Assembly: GCF_024494385.1 (NCBI RefSeq)
Contig: NZ_JAEVLT010000007.1
Coordinates: forward strand, 124,001 to 188,000
Direction of reading: 5' to 3'
DNA length: 64,000 bases
Source of the DNA: Bacillus sp. EB600
GTDB taxonomy: Bacteria; Bacillota; Bacilli; Bacillales; Cytobacillaceae
The position numbers and the translations under genes were made by a program. Under the pieces are notes generated by a model. The model made no database searches. It had not been told where the DNA came from and was given only the letters and a program-made list of their open reading frames with translations. Of the stretch, positions 34,602 through 43,823 are shown piece by piece; positions within the stretch are counted from its first letter, which is position 1; every line of letters starts with the position of its first letter.

Positions 34602-34890
34602 AAATGTAATTTCTCCCCTTTTATTTAACCTTTTCCTTACAATTCCATCGTTTTAAAATTTTTTTCCATACATAAAGTCTCTTCACAAAGCGATAATTTA
34701 TATGTTTTATTCTGAAATGATCGATCACCATCCTATATCTATTTTTATTTTTATAATTTTCTGTACTTTTTACGGAAAATTATTTAAATACATTTTTAAG
34801 CTACTGAATTTTCTGACTTGTTCGAATATGCCATAGTCATAAAATTAACTTATGAATAGTGAAAAAGCAAATAGCAGTTTTTTAGGAATG
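34602..34890. other. Intergenic region upstream of the MFS gene
   Basis: AT-rich sequence that must hold the MFS promoter on the minus strand. I see no gene here or in the remaining stretch up to 35219, apart from the cre-like and Fur-like sites listed next. Confidence 0.3.
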
Positions 34891-34904
34891 TGCAAACGTT
34901 TCCA
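34891..34904. promoter_or_regulatory. Cre-like (CcpA) site
   Basis: TGCAAACGTTTCCA fits the TGNAANCGNWNNCW consensus at every fixed position. It is 290 bp upstream of the MFS start and 316 bp upstream of the flavodoxin, so its target is uncertain. Confidence 0.45.
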
Positions 34905-35137
34905 AAAAGATTTTTGGGCTATTTATTTTACGAAAACTAAAATGGAGAACTTGGTATATCGCGTAGTTTGTCAAGATTTGCAGTTTTTTAGGATGGAAAA
35001 ATGAAGGTTACGATTTAACTAGTAACAAAAGGCTATTCTGAAGAGTCTACAAATGAAGGAGAGTATAAAAACCAAAATTCAGTGTTACGACAAAGTTTTT
35101 GTGAAACAAACAAATACTGGTAAGGATAGTATACTGT

Positions 35138-35156
35138 CATAATGATTGTGATTTCT
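35138..35156. promoter_or_regulatory. Fur-like box before the flavodoxin gene
   Basis: CATAATGATTGTGATTTCT matches the Fur consensus GATAATGATTATCATTATC well on the left half and poorly on the right. Flavodoxins of the ykuN/ykuP type are Fur-controlled in B. subtilis, which makes the match credible. Confidence 0.35.
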
Positions 35157-35219
35157 TGATGGAGGTCAAGGCGGAATGAGTATAAGGGCGATTAAAATAA
35201 GGGTAAGGGGGGATTAATA

Positions 35220-35666
35220 ATGAAAGGAACCTGTTTAATTGTCTATGCCAGCATGACAGGAAATACAGAAGAAATCGCCAACCTAATCGGAGAAGGGATC
35301 CTTCAGGCCGGTGCTGCTGTTGATCAAAAAGATATTCTTGAGGTAGATGTTAAAGAACTTAGCAACTATGAAGGAATTCTTTTGGGAGCCTATACTTGGG
35401 GAGATGGGGATCTTCCGGATGAGTTTCTCGATTTTTATGAAGAAATGGATTCGTTAGATTTAACAGGGATAAGATCTGCGGCCTTTGGTTCTTGTGATTC
35501 TTCTTATGAACATCGAGGAAGAGCAGTTGATCTATTACTAACGAAATTATCAGAATTAGGAGCAGATATCGTTCTAGATGGGTTAAAAATTGATATGGCT
35601 CCGACGTCCGCAGAAAAGGACCAATGTATCCAGTTCGGTCGATCCTTTGTTGAAAGTTCTTATTGA
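35220..35666 (+). CDS. Flavodoxin
   Basis: This 148-aa short-chain flavodoxin is an FMN electron carrier that can replace ferredoxin under iron limitation. The phosphate loop is YASMTGNTEEIA near 10-21 and the isoalloxazine loops are GAYTWGDGDLPDEF (near 57-70) and GSCDSSYEH (near 91-99). It resembles the Bacillus YkuN/YkuP proteins. GGGGGG precedes the ATG. It is monocistronic, with a terminator 70 nt after the stop. Confidence 0.92.
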   Translation: MKGTCLIVYASMTGNTEEIANLIGEGILQAGAAVDQKDILEVDVKELSNYEGILLGAYTWGDGDLPDEFLDFYEEMDSLDLTGIRSAAFGSCDSSYEHRGRAVDLLLTKLSELGADIVLDGLKIDMAPTSAEKDQCIQFGRSFVESSY

Positions 35667-35735
35667 TGTTTTCAAGTGCCCTTCCTTTGTTATGTTAGAA
35701 TATTATCTATGATCTTATTTATGGGAAGGCATCGG

Positions 35736-35780
35736 CAAGTAGACAAAGTGTTATTTTAGACAAGTCTACTTGTTTTTTAT
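35736..35780 (+). terminator. Terminator of the flavodoxin gene
   Basis: CAAGTAGAC (35736-35744) pairs with GTCTACTTG (35764-35772), followed by TTTTTTATT. Confidence 0.85.
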
Positions 35781-35900
35781 TACATGGAAATAATAATAAA
35801 ATATTACATAACTTGTAATAAAAACTTTACGAACCCTTTATATGGATATAAACTTCCAGCGTTATCCTAGAGGTACATCTTAGAGGGAGGGATCGAGAAG

Positions 35901-37490
35901 TTGTCTAAATTTCAGGTCATATCTTCTTTGTCTATCTTGGCGTTTATCATTTCAGGAACCTATGGATTAACCGCATTATCATCCAATCAACCCACCAGCA
36001 ATCAACCCACATCCAAAAACTACATTCAAGTTCAATTGTTAGGCGTTAACGATTTCCACGGCCAGTTAAACAAATATCAAACTGTATCCGGAACAAAAGC
36101 GGGAGGTGCTGAGTACCTAGCTGCCTATTTAAAAAAATACAAACAAGAAAATCAAAATACCCTCCTTGTTCATGCTGGTGATATGGTGGGAGGAAGTCCG
36201 CCAATTTCATCTCTGTTTCAAGACGAACCTACGATTGAATTTCTAAATCTTCTCCATTTTGATGTCGGGACACCTGGGAATCATGAATTAGACCAAGGTG
36301 TAGATGAAATGAAACGCCTTATTTATGGAGGATTCCATGGAAAAACAGGGTATTTTCAGGGTGCCAATTTCTCTTATATTTCGGCAAACATTATCGATAA
36401 AAAAACGGGTGCCCCTTTGTTACCTCCTTATGTGATTAAACAAATTGATGGCATCAATATTGGATTTATCGGGGTAGTCACAACTGAGACCAACTTGTAT
36501 GTCCTCCCTGAAAATCGAAAAGAAGTAGAAATTACGGATGAAGTTTCAGCGATTAACCGAACCGTTAAGCTATTAAAGGAAAAAGGGATTAAAGCAATTG
36601 TTGTACTGGCACATGTTTCAGCTAAATCGGATCAGACAGGAGCATTTCCGCAAGAATATCTAGTCCAGATGGCACCAAAAATTGATAAAGAGGTAGATGT
36701 CATTTTTGCCGGTCATAGCCATGATTATGCCAATACCGTTGTTGACGGTAAGCTGATTGTTCAAGCTTATTCTTATGGAAAAGCTTTTTCTCAAGTAAAT
36801 CTTAAAATTGACCGTCAAACTAAAGACGTTATTTCGAAAGAAGCAAAGATTATTGTCACTTCTCATGATCAAATTGAACCAGATCAAGAAACGGTCAGCC
36901 TTCTAAATAAATATCGAGAAAAAATGGGGGGCTCTTTTCAAACAATCGTCGGAGAAATTCCTGAAGAAATCTCACGGATAGAAGATGCAAAAGGTGAATC
37001 ACCGTTAGCGAAAATGGTTGGAGAATCTGAGCGGAAAGCCATGGGCGTTGAGATGGCGTTTGTCCATCAGGGCGAAATGCGGCAAAGTTTAAAGAAAGGG
37101 AAGATCACGATAGAAGACCTTTATACAGACTTGCCTTTTGGCCATAGTATCAGAAAGGTGATTTTAACAGGAGACCAAATAAAACTTGCATTGGAACAGC
37201 AGTGGAGAAAAGATCAGGAAAATGATTTGTTGCAAACTGTTGGTTTAACATATAGTTGGGATCCGAATGCCCCAATTGGCAGACGTATCATTGCGGTGAA
37301 AGACATGAATGGCCAAGACCTACAGCCTACAAAGGAATATGAAGTTGCGGTAAGTAATTATTTAGCTTCAGGAGGCGATGACTTTACTGCATTTAAACAA
37401 GGTAGAATCGTAGAATTCGGTCCACTAGTGGTTACTTCACTTAAAGACTATATACAACAAAAGTACCCGCGCAAAATTGTTCTCCATTAA
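35901..37490 (+). CDS. Secreted bifunctional UDP-sugar hydrolase / 5'-nucleotidase
   Basis: This 529-aa exported metallophosphatase has an N-terminal signal segment (VISSLSILAFIISGTYGLTA) without a lipobox. The two-metal catalytic domain shows NDFHGQL, HAGDMVGGSPP, GNHELDQG and GHSHDY. The C-terminal substrate domain ends with the conserved YLASGGDDFTAF. It would release nucleosides and phosphate from extracellular nucleotides. The start is TTG 35901 behind GAGGGAGGG. A short repeat NQPTSNQPTS follows the signal. Release of nucleosides could feed the pyrimidine pathway in this window (inference). Confidence 0.87.
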   Translation: MSKFQVISSLSILAFIISGTYGLTALSSNQPTSNQPTSKNYIQVQLLGVNDFHGQLNKYQTVSGTKAGGAEYLAAYLKKYKQENQNTLLVHAGDMVGGSPPISSLFQDEPTIEFLNLLHFDVGTPGNHELDQGVDEMKRLIYGGFHGKTGYFQGANFSYISANIIDKKTGAPLLPPYVIKQIDGINIGFIGVVTTETNLYVLPENRKEVEITDEVSAINRTVKLLKEKGIKAIVVLAHVSAKSDQTGAFPQEYLVQMAPKIDKEVDVIFAGHSHDYANTVVDGKLIVQAYSYGKAFSQVNLKIDRQTKDVISKEAKIIVTSHDQIEPDQETVSLLNKYREKMGGSFQTIVGEIPEEISRIEDAKGESPLAKMVGESERKAMGVEMAFVHQGEMRQSLKKGKITIEDLYTDLPFGHSIRKVILTGDQIKLALEQQWRKDQENDLLQTVGLTYSWDPNAPIGRRIIAVKDMNGQDLQPTKEYEVAVSNYLASGGDDFTAFKQGRIVEFGPLVVTSLKDYIQQKYPRKIVLH

Positions 37491-37518
37491 GGTAAAGCAC
37501 TTTAATGGATGGGCGCAA

Positions 37519-37562
37519 ACAAAAAGGAGTTCGAATTTTGAAGTCCTTTTTGTTTGTTTTTT
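37519..37562 (+). terminator. Terminator of the 5'-nucleotidase gene
   Basis: AAAAAGGA..TTC faces GAA..TCCTTTTT between 37521 and 37551, followed by a long T-run. Confidence 0.7.
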
Positions 37563-37709
37563 TTACAAAATTTGAACTCAAAAGGAGATACGGAATAAAA
37601 AGGATCAATACTAGGATACTGATTAATACGTATCATAGGTAGCTTTTTCAAAGCCCTTTGATGATGACTCTGTTAGAATGAAAAATAAATACATGGAGAT
37701 GATGGAGCA

Positions 37710-38213
37710 GTGATTATACGGGATGCTGTGGAGGATGAACGATCTTATATCAGAGAACAAAGAATAAACGCATACATGGAGCATGCCTCGAAAATTCCAG
37801 AGGAACATTGGAATGTTTTAAGAGAGGCCATCGCGTCTGATGCGGATACACAGCCTGGTGTTGAACAAATAGTAGCAGTGATAGAAGGCGAAATAGTGGG
37901 AAGTGTTGTTTTGTTTCCACCTAAAACGGATGCATACAAAGGATTAATTGCCGATGTACTTGAGGATCCAGAAATACGAATGCTGGCAGTATCACCAGAA
38001 GACCGAGGAAAAGGGGTCGCAACAGCACTGATTACTGAATGTATTCAGCGAGCGAAAATGAAAGGCTCCCCAGCCATCGGACTACATACGTCAGATTTTA
38101 TGGAAAGTGCTATAAAGTTATATGAGAATCTTGGTTTTAAACGATTACCTCAGTACGACTTTGAACCGACTGATGATGGTATTATAGTGAAGGCATTTCG
38201 AATTTCTTTTTAA
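37710..38213 (+). CDS. GNAT-family N-acetyltransferase
   Basis: This 167-aa acetyl-CoA-dependent acyltransferase has motif A, MLAVSPEDRGKGVATALITE (near 93-112), containing the pyrophosphate loop R/Q-x-x-G-x-G/A. The C-terminal SAIKLYENLGFKRLPQYDF is motif B. The start is GTG 37710 with a weak GGAG upstream. Substrate unknown. Confidence 0.85.
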   Translation: MIIRDAVEDERSYIREQRINAYMEHASKIPEEHWNVLREAIASDADTQPGVEQIVAVIEGEIVGSVVLFPPKTDAYKGLIADVLEDPEIRMLAVSPEDRGKGVATALITECIQRAKMKGSPAIGLHTSDFMESAIKLYENLGFKRLPQYDFEPTDDGIIVKAFRISF

Positions 38214-38316
38214 ACCAAAATCTTCGAATACATTTACTCAAACAAGAAAGGTGTCAGCAAATCACTTTCTTAATAATTCTCTTCTTAATTTAGACATAGA
38301 AAGAAGGAGTGGAAAT

Positions 38317-39486
38317 ATGATGATTCCAGGTGAGCAAACACGACTATTAAAGAAACTCGTGGCATACCGAAGAGAGTTGCATGAACATCCAGAACTATCC
38401 ATGAAGGAGTTTGAAACGTCTAAGAGAATCCGCCAATGGCTTCATGAAGCAGACATTCCAGTTTTGGATTTTCCATTGGAGGTAGGTGTGATTGCAGAGA
38501 TAGTTGGCAACCAACCAGGGCCAACGATTGCATTGCGAGCGGATATTGATGCATTGCCGATAAAAGAGCAAACCGGCTTGCCGTTTGCATCGAAGAACGA
38601 CGGGGTCATGCATGCGTGTGGTCATGATTTCCATACCGCATCGATGATTGGCGCAGCCATTTTATTGCTGGAACGCCGCAGTGAATTAAAAGGAACCGTA
38701 AGAATGATTTTTCAACCAGCTGAGGAAATTGCACAAGGAGCTGTTCTTATTGAAGAGGCTGGTGCATTAAAAGGTGTTGAAGCTATTTTCGGCATGCATA
38801 ATAAGCCGGATTTGCCAGTTGGAACGATTGGAGTCCGTGAAGGTGCCTTAATGGCAAGTGTTGATCGATTTGAAATTGATGTTGTTGGGGTCGGTGGCCA
38901 TGCGGGGATTCCGAATAACAGCATTGATCCAATTGTTGCTGCTAGCCAGATCATAACTGCTTTACAAACCATTGTCAGCCGTAATCTAAGCTCATTTCAA
39001 AATGCTGTGATCAGTGTAACACAGCTGCATGCGGGAAATACGTGGAATGTTATACCAGAAAAAGCAATGATGGAAGGAACCGTTCGTACTTTCCAAAATG
39101 AAGCTCGAGAAGTCATTCCTGAACTAATGAAACGTACGGTCAAAGGTGTTGCTTGTGGACTTGGAGCAAAGGCTGATTTCCGTTGGTATTCCTATACCCC
39201 GGTTGTGAATAATTCCCCTTCTTTTACAAAAGTTGCTAGAGAAGCAGCACTGGAGATTGGATACGATGTAGTGGGAGCGGTACAGAGTGCAGCCGGGGAG
39301 GATTTTGCCTACTATCAAACCAAACTGCCAGGATTTTTTGTCTGGATGGGGACTGATGGTCAAAAAGAATGGCACCATCCAGCTTTTACATTAAATGAAG
39401 ATGCTCTCTTTGTGGCAGCAAATTACTTTTCAAATCTTTCTATAAAAGTATTAGATCAATGGGAAACAAAAGAAATTATTTACTAA
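38317..39486 (+). CDS. M20-family amidohydrolase (N-acyl-amino acid / hippurate type)
   Basis: This 389-aa M20D peptidase-like hydrolase removes acyl groups from N-acyl-amino acids. Metal-site motifs are ALRADIDALPIKE, MHACGHDFHTA, FQPAEEIAQGA and the late AAGEDFAYYQ with HHPAFTLNEDAL. The frame is open from GTG 38251, but ATG 38317, 8 nt after AAGGAGTGG, gives the normal N-terminus MMIPGEQTRLLKKLVAYRRE. It precedes the sigma-54 activator gene by 62 nt. Confidence 0.85.
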   Translation: MMIPGEQTRLLKKLVAYRRELHEHPELSMKEFETSKRIRQWLHEADIPVLDFPLEVGVIAEIVGNQPGPTIALRADIDALPIKEQTGLPFASKNDGVMHACGHDFHTASMIGAAILLLERRSELKGTVRMIFQPAEEIAQGAVLIEEAGALKGVEAIFGMHNKPDLPVGTIGVREGALMASVDRFEIDVVGVGGHAGIPNNSIDPIVAASQIITALQTIVSRNLSSFQNAVISVTQLHAGNTWNVIPEKAMMEGTVRTFQNEAREVIPELMKRTVKGVACGLGAKADFRWYSYTPVVNNSPSFTKVAREAALEIGYDVVGAVQSAAGEDFAYYQTKLPGFFVWMGTDGQKEWHHPAFTLNEDALFVAANYFSNLSIKVLDQWETKEIIY

Positions 39487-39548
39487 CAAAAACACAAAAG
39501 TAGAATTAAGAGGGACTAGTTTTAAAGGGGATGGTGAAATGACCTATC

Positions 39549-41198
39549 ATGACTAAAGTTGGTTTAACTGACATTTTGAGTGAGCTTTTAGATAAGCTGC
39601 CTTTGGGAATTTTAATAACGAGAAATGACAAAAGCATCGTGCTAACTAACCGTTTTTTATCAGAAGCTTTTACTGAGGAACAATTCAAACTTCAAATTTT
39701 GGCATTGATTAATAAAAACCTTGTTCCAGAAGTGAATACTCCCTTTCATTTGAATGGCAGAAAGGGAATTGTTAAAAAAGAAGTGGTAAAGATTTTTGAA
39801 GAGGAATATCAGTATTATTTCTTCATTTTTTCAAAGAATAATGATTTTGATTCATCTGAGGAAATTCTTTTAAAAGACTTAAGCGAAATTGCCGATGACA
39901 GCATGGTTGTCGTTGATCCAGAAGGATACATTCAAATTTTGACCCGATCTTTTGCTGAATTTCTCGGTGTTGACCAAGTTCTTTCGATCGGAAAGCATGT
40001 GACAGAAGTGATCGAAAATACCCGTATGCATATTGTAGCAAGAACTGGTAATTTAGAGGTAGCGGACCCGCAAAAAATTAGAAAAGACTTTATAATTGCG
40101 ACAAGGGCGCCATTATTAAAGCAAGGAAAAACAGTTGGTGCAGTCGGGAAAGTCTTGTTCAATAATTTGGATCAGGTAACTGCCTTAACAAAAAAGCTAA
40201 AGTCCCTGACCAATGAATTAAATAAAAGCAAAGGAATCATTAACGCAAGAAACAAAGCTTACTATACGTTAGATCATTTAATCGGGGATAGTCCTGCCTT
40301 TATAGAGGTCAAAAATCAAGCTGGAAAAGTAGCAAAAAGTGATTCAAATGTGTTGATAGTAGGAGAAAGTGGTACAGGTAAAGAATTGTTTGCCCATTCG
40401 ATTCATAATCATAGCCGCCGTTCAATGGGAGCATTTGTAAAGGTTAACTGCGCCGCTATACCGGCAGAACTCATCGAATCAGAGCTTTTCGGCTATGAAG
40501 AAGGTTCATTTACTGGTGCAAAAAAAGGCGGAAAAATAGGGAAATTTGAAGTTGCCGATGGTGGAACCATTTTTCTTGATGAAATAGGCGAGCTTCCACT
40601 GCATATGCAGGTGAAATTATTACGGGTTTTACAAGAAAAAGAAATTGAAAGAGTCGGTGCCACTAGTACCATTCCCGTTGATGTTAGGATTATTGCGGCA
40701 ACAAACCGAAATCTAACTGAAATGGTGGCCAAAAGGGAATTTAGGTTAGATTTATATTACCGATTAAAAGTCATCCAACTTACAATCCCTTCATTAAAAG
40801 AGCGAACGGAAGATATTAAAATTCTAGCAAGCTATTTTTTAGAAAAATACCAAAACCTGATGAAGAAAGGTGCAAAGGGAATAAACGAGCAGGCCGGTTA
40901 TTTACTTTGCCGCTATGCCTGGCCGGGAAATATTCGCGAACTTGAAAATACGATTGAGCGGGCATTAAATATGGTTGATGAAGGGGAATTCATTGCAGCT
41001 AAGCATTTGCCTGAAGAAATTACCGGATATAAACAACAGTATTCGGTTCGCCCTTTGGCTAAAGTGGTCGAAGAGACAGAACGCAGTACGATCTTTGAGT
41101 GTTTAAATATGATGGGTGGAAATAAATCCGAAACAGCAAAACATCTTGGGATCAGCCGAACTTCTCTCTATGAAAAAATGAATAAATACGATTTATGA
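39549..41198 (+). CDS. Sigma-54-dependent transcriptional activator (PAS-AAA+-Fis HTH)
   Basis: This 549-aa enhancer-binding protein has an N-terminal region and a PAS domain (about 115-215, DLSEIADDSMVVVDPEGY), then a AAA+ domain with Walker A GESGTGKE near 272. The sigma-54 contact loop GSFTGA is near 319, and a Fis-type HTH (KSETAKHLGISRTSLYEKM) is at the end. No receiver domain is present, so a small molecule or redox signal sensed by the PAS part is likely. The next operon begins with a -24/-12 promoter 390 bp downstream, its probable target. A five-codon frame (39539-39556) with a better ribosome site overlaps this start. Confidence 0.92.
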   Translation: MTKVGLTDILSELLDKLPLGILITRNDKSIVLTNRFLSEAFTEEQFKLQILALINKNLVPEVNTPFHLNGRKGIVKKEVVKIFEEEYQYYFFIFSKNNDFDSSEEILLKDLSEIADDSMVVVDPEGYIQILTRSFAEFLGVDQVLSIGKHVTEVIENTRMHIVARTGNLEVADPQKIRKDFIIATRAPLLKQGKTVGAVGKVLFNNLDQVTALTKKLKSLTNELNKSKGIINARNKAYYTLDHLIGDSPAFIEVKNQAGKVAKSDSNVLIVGESGTGKELFAHSIHNHSRRSMGAFVKVNCAAIPAELIESELFGYEEGSFTGAKKGGKIGKFEVADGGTIFLDEIGELPLHMQVKLLRVLQEKEIERVGATSTIPVDVRIIAATNRNLTEMVAKREFRLDLYYRLKVIQLTIPSLKERTEDIKILASYFLEKYQNLMKKGAKGINEQAGYLLCRYAWPGNIRELENTIERALNMVDEGEFIAAKHLPEEITGYKQQYSVRPLAKVVEETERSTIFECLNMMGGNKSETAKHLGISRTSLYEKMNKYDL

Positions 41199-41204
41199 AT
41201 TAAA

Positions 41205-41251
41205 AAAGAGGATGTCGTATAAGGGGTTGCCCCCTATGCGACATCCTCTTT
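41205..41251 (+). terminator. Terminator of the activator gene
   Basis: AAAGAGGATGTCG (41205-41217) pairs with CGACATCCTCTTT (41239-41251), with an inner AGGGG/CCCCT stem, followed by GCTTTG. The gap from here to 41586 shows no gene. Confidence 0.8.
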
Positions 41252-41586
41252 GCTTTGAATAATTTCCCGTACGCAAAGAGTGGGGACTTATCAGTAAATC
41301 GAAATGTTTGTTCATAATAAATACACAAAATTTCTATATTACGAGATAGTGTAAGGAAATGCTTACAGTTTTTAGGTATTTCTGAATAAAATGCAAGGTA
41401 AACCAAACAGTTAGTGATTATTCGTATTCATTTTAAAGTAGTACTTTTACATTTACTATTTTTTTAGAACCCATGCTCGTTAATAGCTAATACAATACGA
41501 CTATTTTAGACAAGAATCAACATTTTAAGCCTTTATTTGAGCAAGGATTGATCATACCTATTTATATTTTTCCCTCTTTTTTAGCC

Positions 41587-41604
41587 TTGGCACGGAACTT
41601 GCAT
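41587..41604 (+). promoter_or_regulatory. Sigma-54 (-24/-12) promoter
   Basis: TTGGCACGGAACTTGCAT contains TGGCAC and TTGC in the exact spacing of the consensus TGGCAC-N5-TTGCW. Transcription would start near 41614, about 115 nt before the acyl-CoA dehydrogenase gene. The activator gene lies just upstream. Confidence 0.9.
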
Positions 41605-41727
41605 TAATACTATTGTAACCTGAAAAAAAGGATTGCGGGTATTCTTGAAAGGCTGGCTTGAAAGCTATTTAAGAGTTTTTTCCAACAGAGCTCTTAGAGT
41701 ACAAATTTTATAAAATGGGGGATAAAA

Positions 41728-42867
41728 ATGAATTTTAAATTGACAGAAGAACATGAAATGATTCGAAAAATGGTTCGTGACTTTGCTAAAAATGAAGTCG
41801 AACCTACAGCTGCACAAAGGGATGAGGAACAGCACTTTGACCGCTCCATTTTTGACAAGATGGCTGAGCTTGGATTAGCAGGTATACCATGGCCGGAAGA
41901 GTACGGTGGCATTGGCAGCGATTTTTTAGCTTACTGTATTGCCGTTGAAGAATTATCACGTGTGGATGCATCTGTTGGAGTTATGCTATCTGCACATACC
42001 TCACTAGGGGGATGGCCTGTTTATAAGTTTGGGAATGAAGAACAAAAGCAAAAGTATTTGCGTCCAATGGCCCAAGGGGAAAAAATTGGTGCATACGGAT
42101 TAACAGAGGCTGGAAGTGGTTCTGACGCAAGTGGAATGAAAACCACAGCCCGCCTTGAAGGAGATCATTATTTACTCAATGGATCCAAAATTTTCATTAC
42201 AAACGGCGGTGTCGCTGATATTTATATCGTGTTTGCTAGTACAGATCCCGCACAAAAAACAAAAGGAATTACTGCATTTATTGTTGAAAGTGATTTCCTA
42301 GGATTCTCAATTGGAAAGAAAGAAAACAAGCTCGGCATTCGTTCATCACCTACAACGGAAATCATTTTTGAAGATTGTAAAGTTCCTGTTGAAAATGTAT
42401 TAGGAGATGTGGGGGAAGGTTTCAAAATTGCGATGATGACACTGGATGGAGGACGCAATGGGATCGCTGCCCAAGCGGTCGGGATTGCACAAGGAGCACT
42501 AGATGCTGCCACTAATTATGCAAAAGAGCGCGTGCAATTCGGGAAGCCGATTGGTGTGCAACAGGGAGTGGCATTTAAGCTGGCTGATATGGCTACAAAT
42601 GTAGAAGCTGCAAGGCTGTTAACTTATCAAGCTGCATGGCTTGAATCAGAAGGTCTTCCATACGGTAAAGAATCAGCGATGTCCAAGCTTTTTGCCGGTG
42701 ACACAGCGATGAAAGTAACGACGGAAGCGGTTCAGGTATTCGGAGGCTATGGATATACAAAGGATTATCCAGTTGAAAGATACATGCGTGATGCGAAGAT
42801 TACACAAATATACGAGGGTACTCAAGAAATTCAACGCTTAGTTATTTCCCGGATGCTCACTAAATAG
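41728..42867 (+). CDS. Acyl-CoA dehydrogenase
   Basis: This 379-aa FAD-dependent enzyme makes the 2,3-double bond in acyl-CoA and gives electrons to EtfAB. Signatures are [19 protein letters not shown], the FAD-site segment around ITNGG, and the catalytic base E363 in [12 protein letters not shown], the position used by short-chain enzymes. AATGGGGG precedes the ATG. It is the first gene under the sigma-54 promoter. Chain-length range is not readable from sequence, but butyryl-CoA or branched short-chain substrates are likely. Confidence 0.9.
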   Translation: MNFKLTEEHEMIRKMVRDFAKNEVEPTAAQRDEEQHFDRSIFDKMAELGLAGIPWPEEYGGIGSDFLAYCIAVEELSRVDASVGVMLSAHTSLGGWPVYKFGNEEQKQKYLRPMAQGEKIGAYGLTEAGSGSDASGMKTTARLEGDHYLLNGSKIFITNGGVADIYIVFASTDPAQKTKGITAFIVESDFLGFSIGKKENKLGIRSSPTTEIIFEDCKVPVENVLGDVGEGFKIAMMTLDGGRNGIAAQAVGIAQGALDAATNYAKERVQFGKPIGVQQGVAFKLADMATNVEAARLLTYQAAWLESEGLPYGKESAMSKLFAGDTAMKVTTEAVQVFGGYGYTKDYPVERYMRDAKITQIYEGTQEIQRLVISRMLTK

Positions 42868-42891
42868 GAAAAGCCTGTAGCGTTTGAATAA

Positions 42892-42926
42892 GACCAGTTC
42901 AAGGGGATTACCCTCAAGAACTGGTC
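42892..42926 (+). repeat. Stem-loop between the acyl-CoA dehydrogenase and etfB
   Basis: GACCAGTTC (42892-42900) pairs with GAACTGGTC (42918-42926) and inner AGGGG faces CCCT. No T-run follows directly, so it may be a processing or mRNA-stability site rather than a stop. Confidence 0.5.
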
Positions 42927-43037
42927 AGGTATTATTAGCCGGAAGGAGCCATTCGGGTAACTAAGAACCGGTATTGGTGACCGTAATTAGAAGTTTTTTT
43001 TGCAAGAGGACGCCAAACCAAATGAGGAGGAATAGAT

Positions 43038-43808
43038 ATGAATATTTTTGTGATCATGAAACGCACCTTTGATACAGAAGAAAAAGTCATCATCAAAGCT
43101 GGTCAAGTTAGTGAAGACGGTGCCACCTTTATTATTAATCCTTATGATGAATATGCGATTGAAGAAGCCCTAAAATTAAAAGAAACCCATGGCGGAGAAG
43201 TAACGGTCGTAACAGTTGGGGAAGAAGAAGTTGAAAAGGAACTTCGAACGGCACTTGCCATGGGGGCTGACAAAGCCGTTCTTATCAATGATGAAGACGT
43301 TGCAAAAGGTGACCAATTCTCCACTGCGACTATCTTAGCTGCTTATTTAAAAGATAAAGAGCCTGATATAATCTTGGCCGGGAATGTAACCGTAGATGGC
43401 GGAACCGGACAGGTAGGACCTCGCCTTGCTGAAGAGCTTGGAATTTCAGCGGTAACAATGATTACGAAGCTTACGGTAGACGGGAATAAAGCAACAATTG
43501 AACGCGATCTTGAAGGTGATCTTGAAATAGCAGAAGTAGCTCTTCCCGTACTTGTTACTTGCCAGCAGGGCTTAAATGAACCTCGTTATCCTTCTTTACC
43601 GGGAATCATGAAGGCGAAGAAAAAGCCGCTGGAAACATTGGAATTGGATGATTTAGATTTAGATGAGGATGACGTTCAAGCAAAAATAAGCTCGGTAGAC
43701 ATCTTTTCACCACCTGCAAAAGCAGCGGGGAAAGTACTTAAAGGGGAAATCAATCAACAAGTGAATGAACTTATTCGGTTGCTTAGAACAGAAGCGAAAA
43801 TCATTTAA
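43038..43808 (+). CDS. etfB: Electron transfer flavoprotein, beta subunit
   Basis: This 256-aa EtfB holds AMP and shapes the FAD site in the EtfAB dimer that collects electrons from acyl-CoA dehydrogenases. Typical segments are NPYDEYAIEEALKLKE near 34-49, the TVVTVGEEE strand and the recognition-loop region near GLNEPRYPSLPGIMKAKKKP. GGAGGA precedes the ATG. It is 15 nt before etfA. Confidence 0.93.
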   Translation: MNIFVIMKRTFDTEEKVIIKAGQVSEDGATFIINPYDEYAIEEALKLKETHGGEVTVVTVGEEEVEKELRTALAMGADKAVLINDEDVAKGDQFSTATILAAYLKDKEPDIILAGNVTVDGGTGQVGPRLAEELGISAVTMITKLTVDGNKATIERDLEGDLEIAEVALPVLVTCQQGLNEPRYPSLPGIMKAKKKPLETLELDDLDLDEDDVQAKISSVDIFSPPAKAAGKVLKGEINQQVNELIRLLRTEAKII

Positions 43809-43823
43809 ACGGAGGAGATTATA

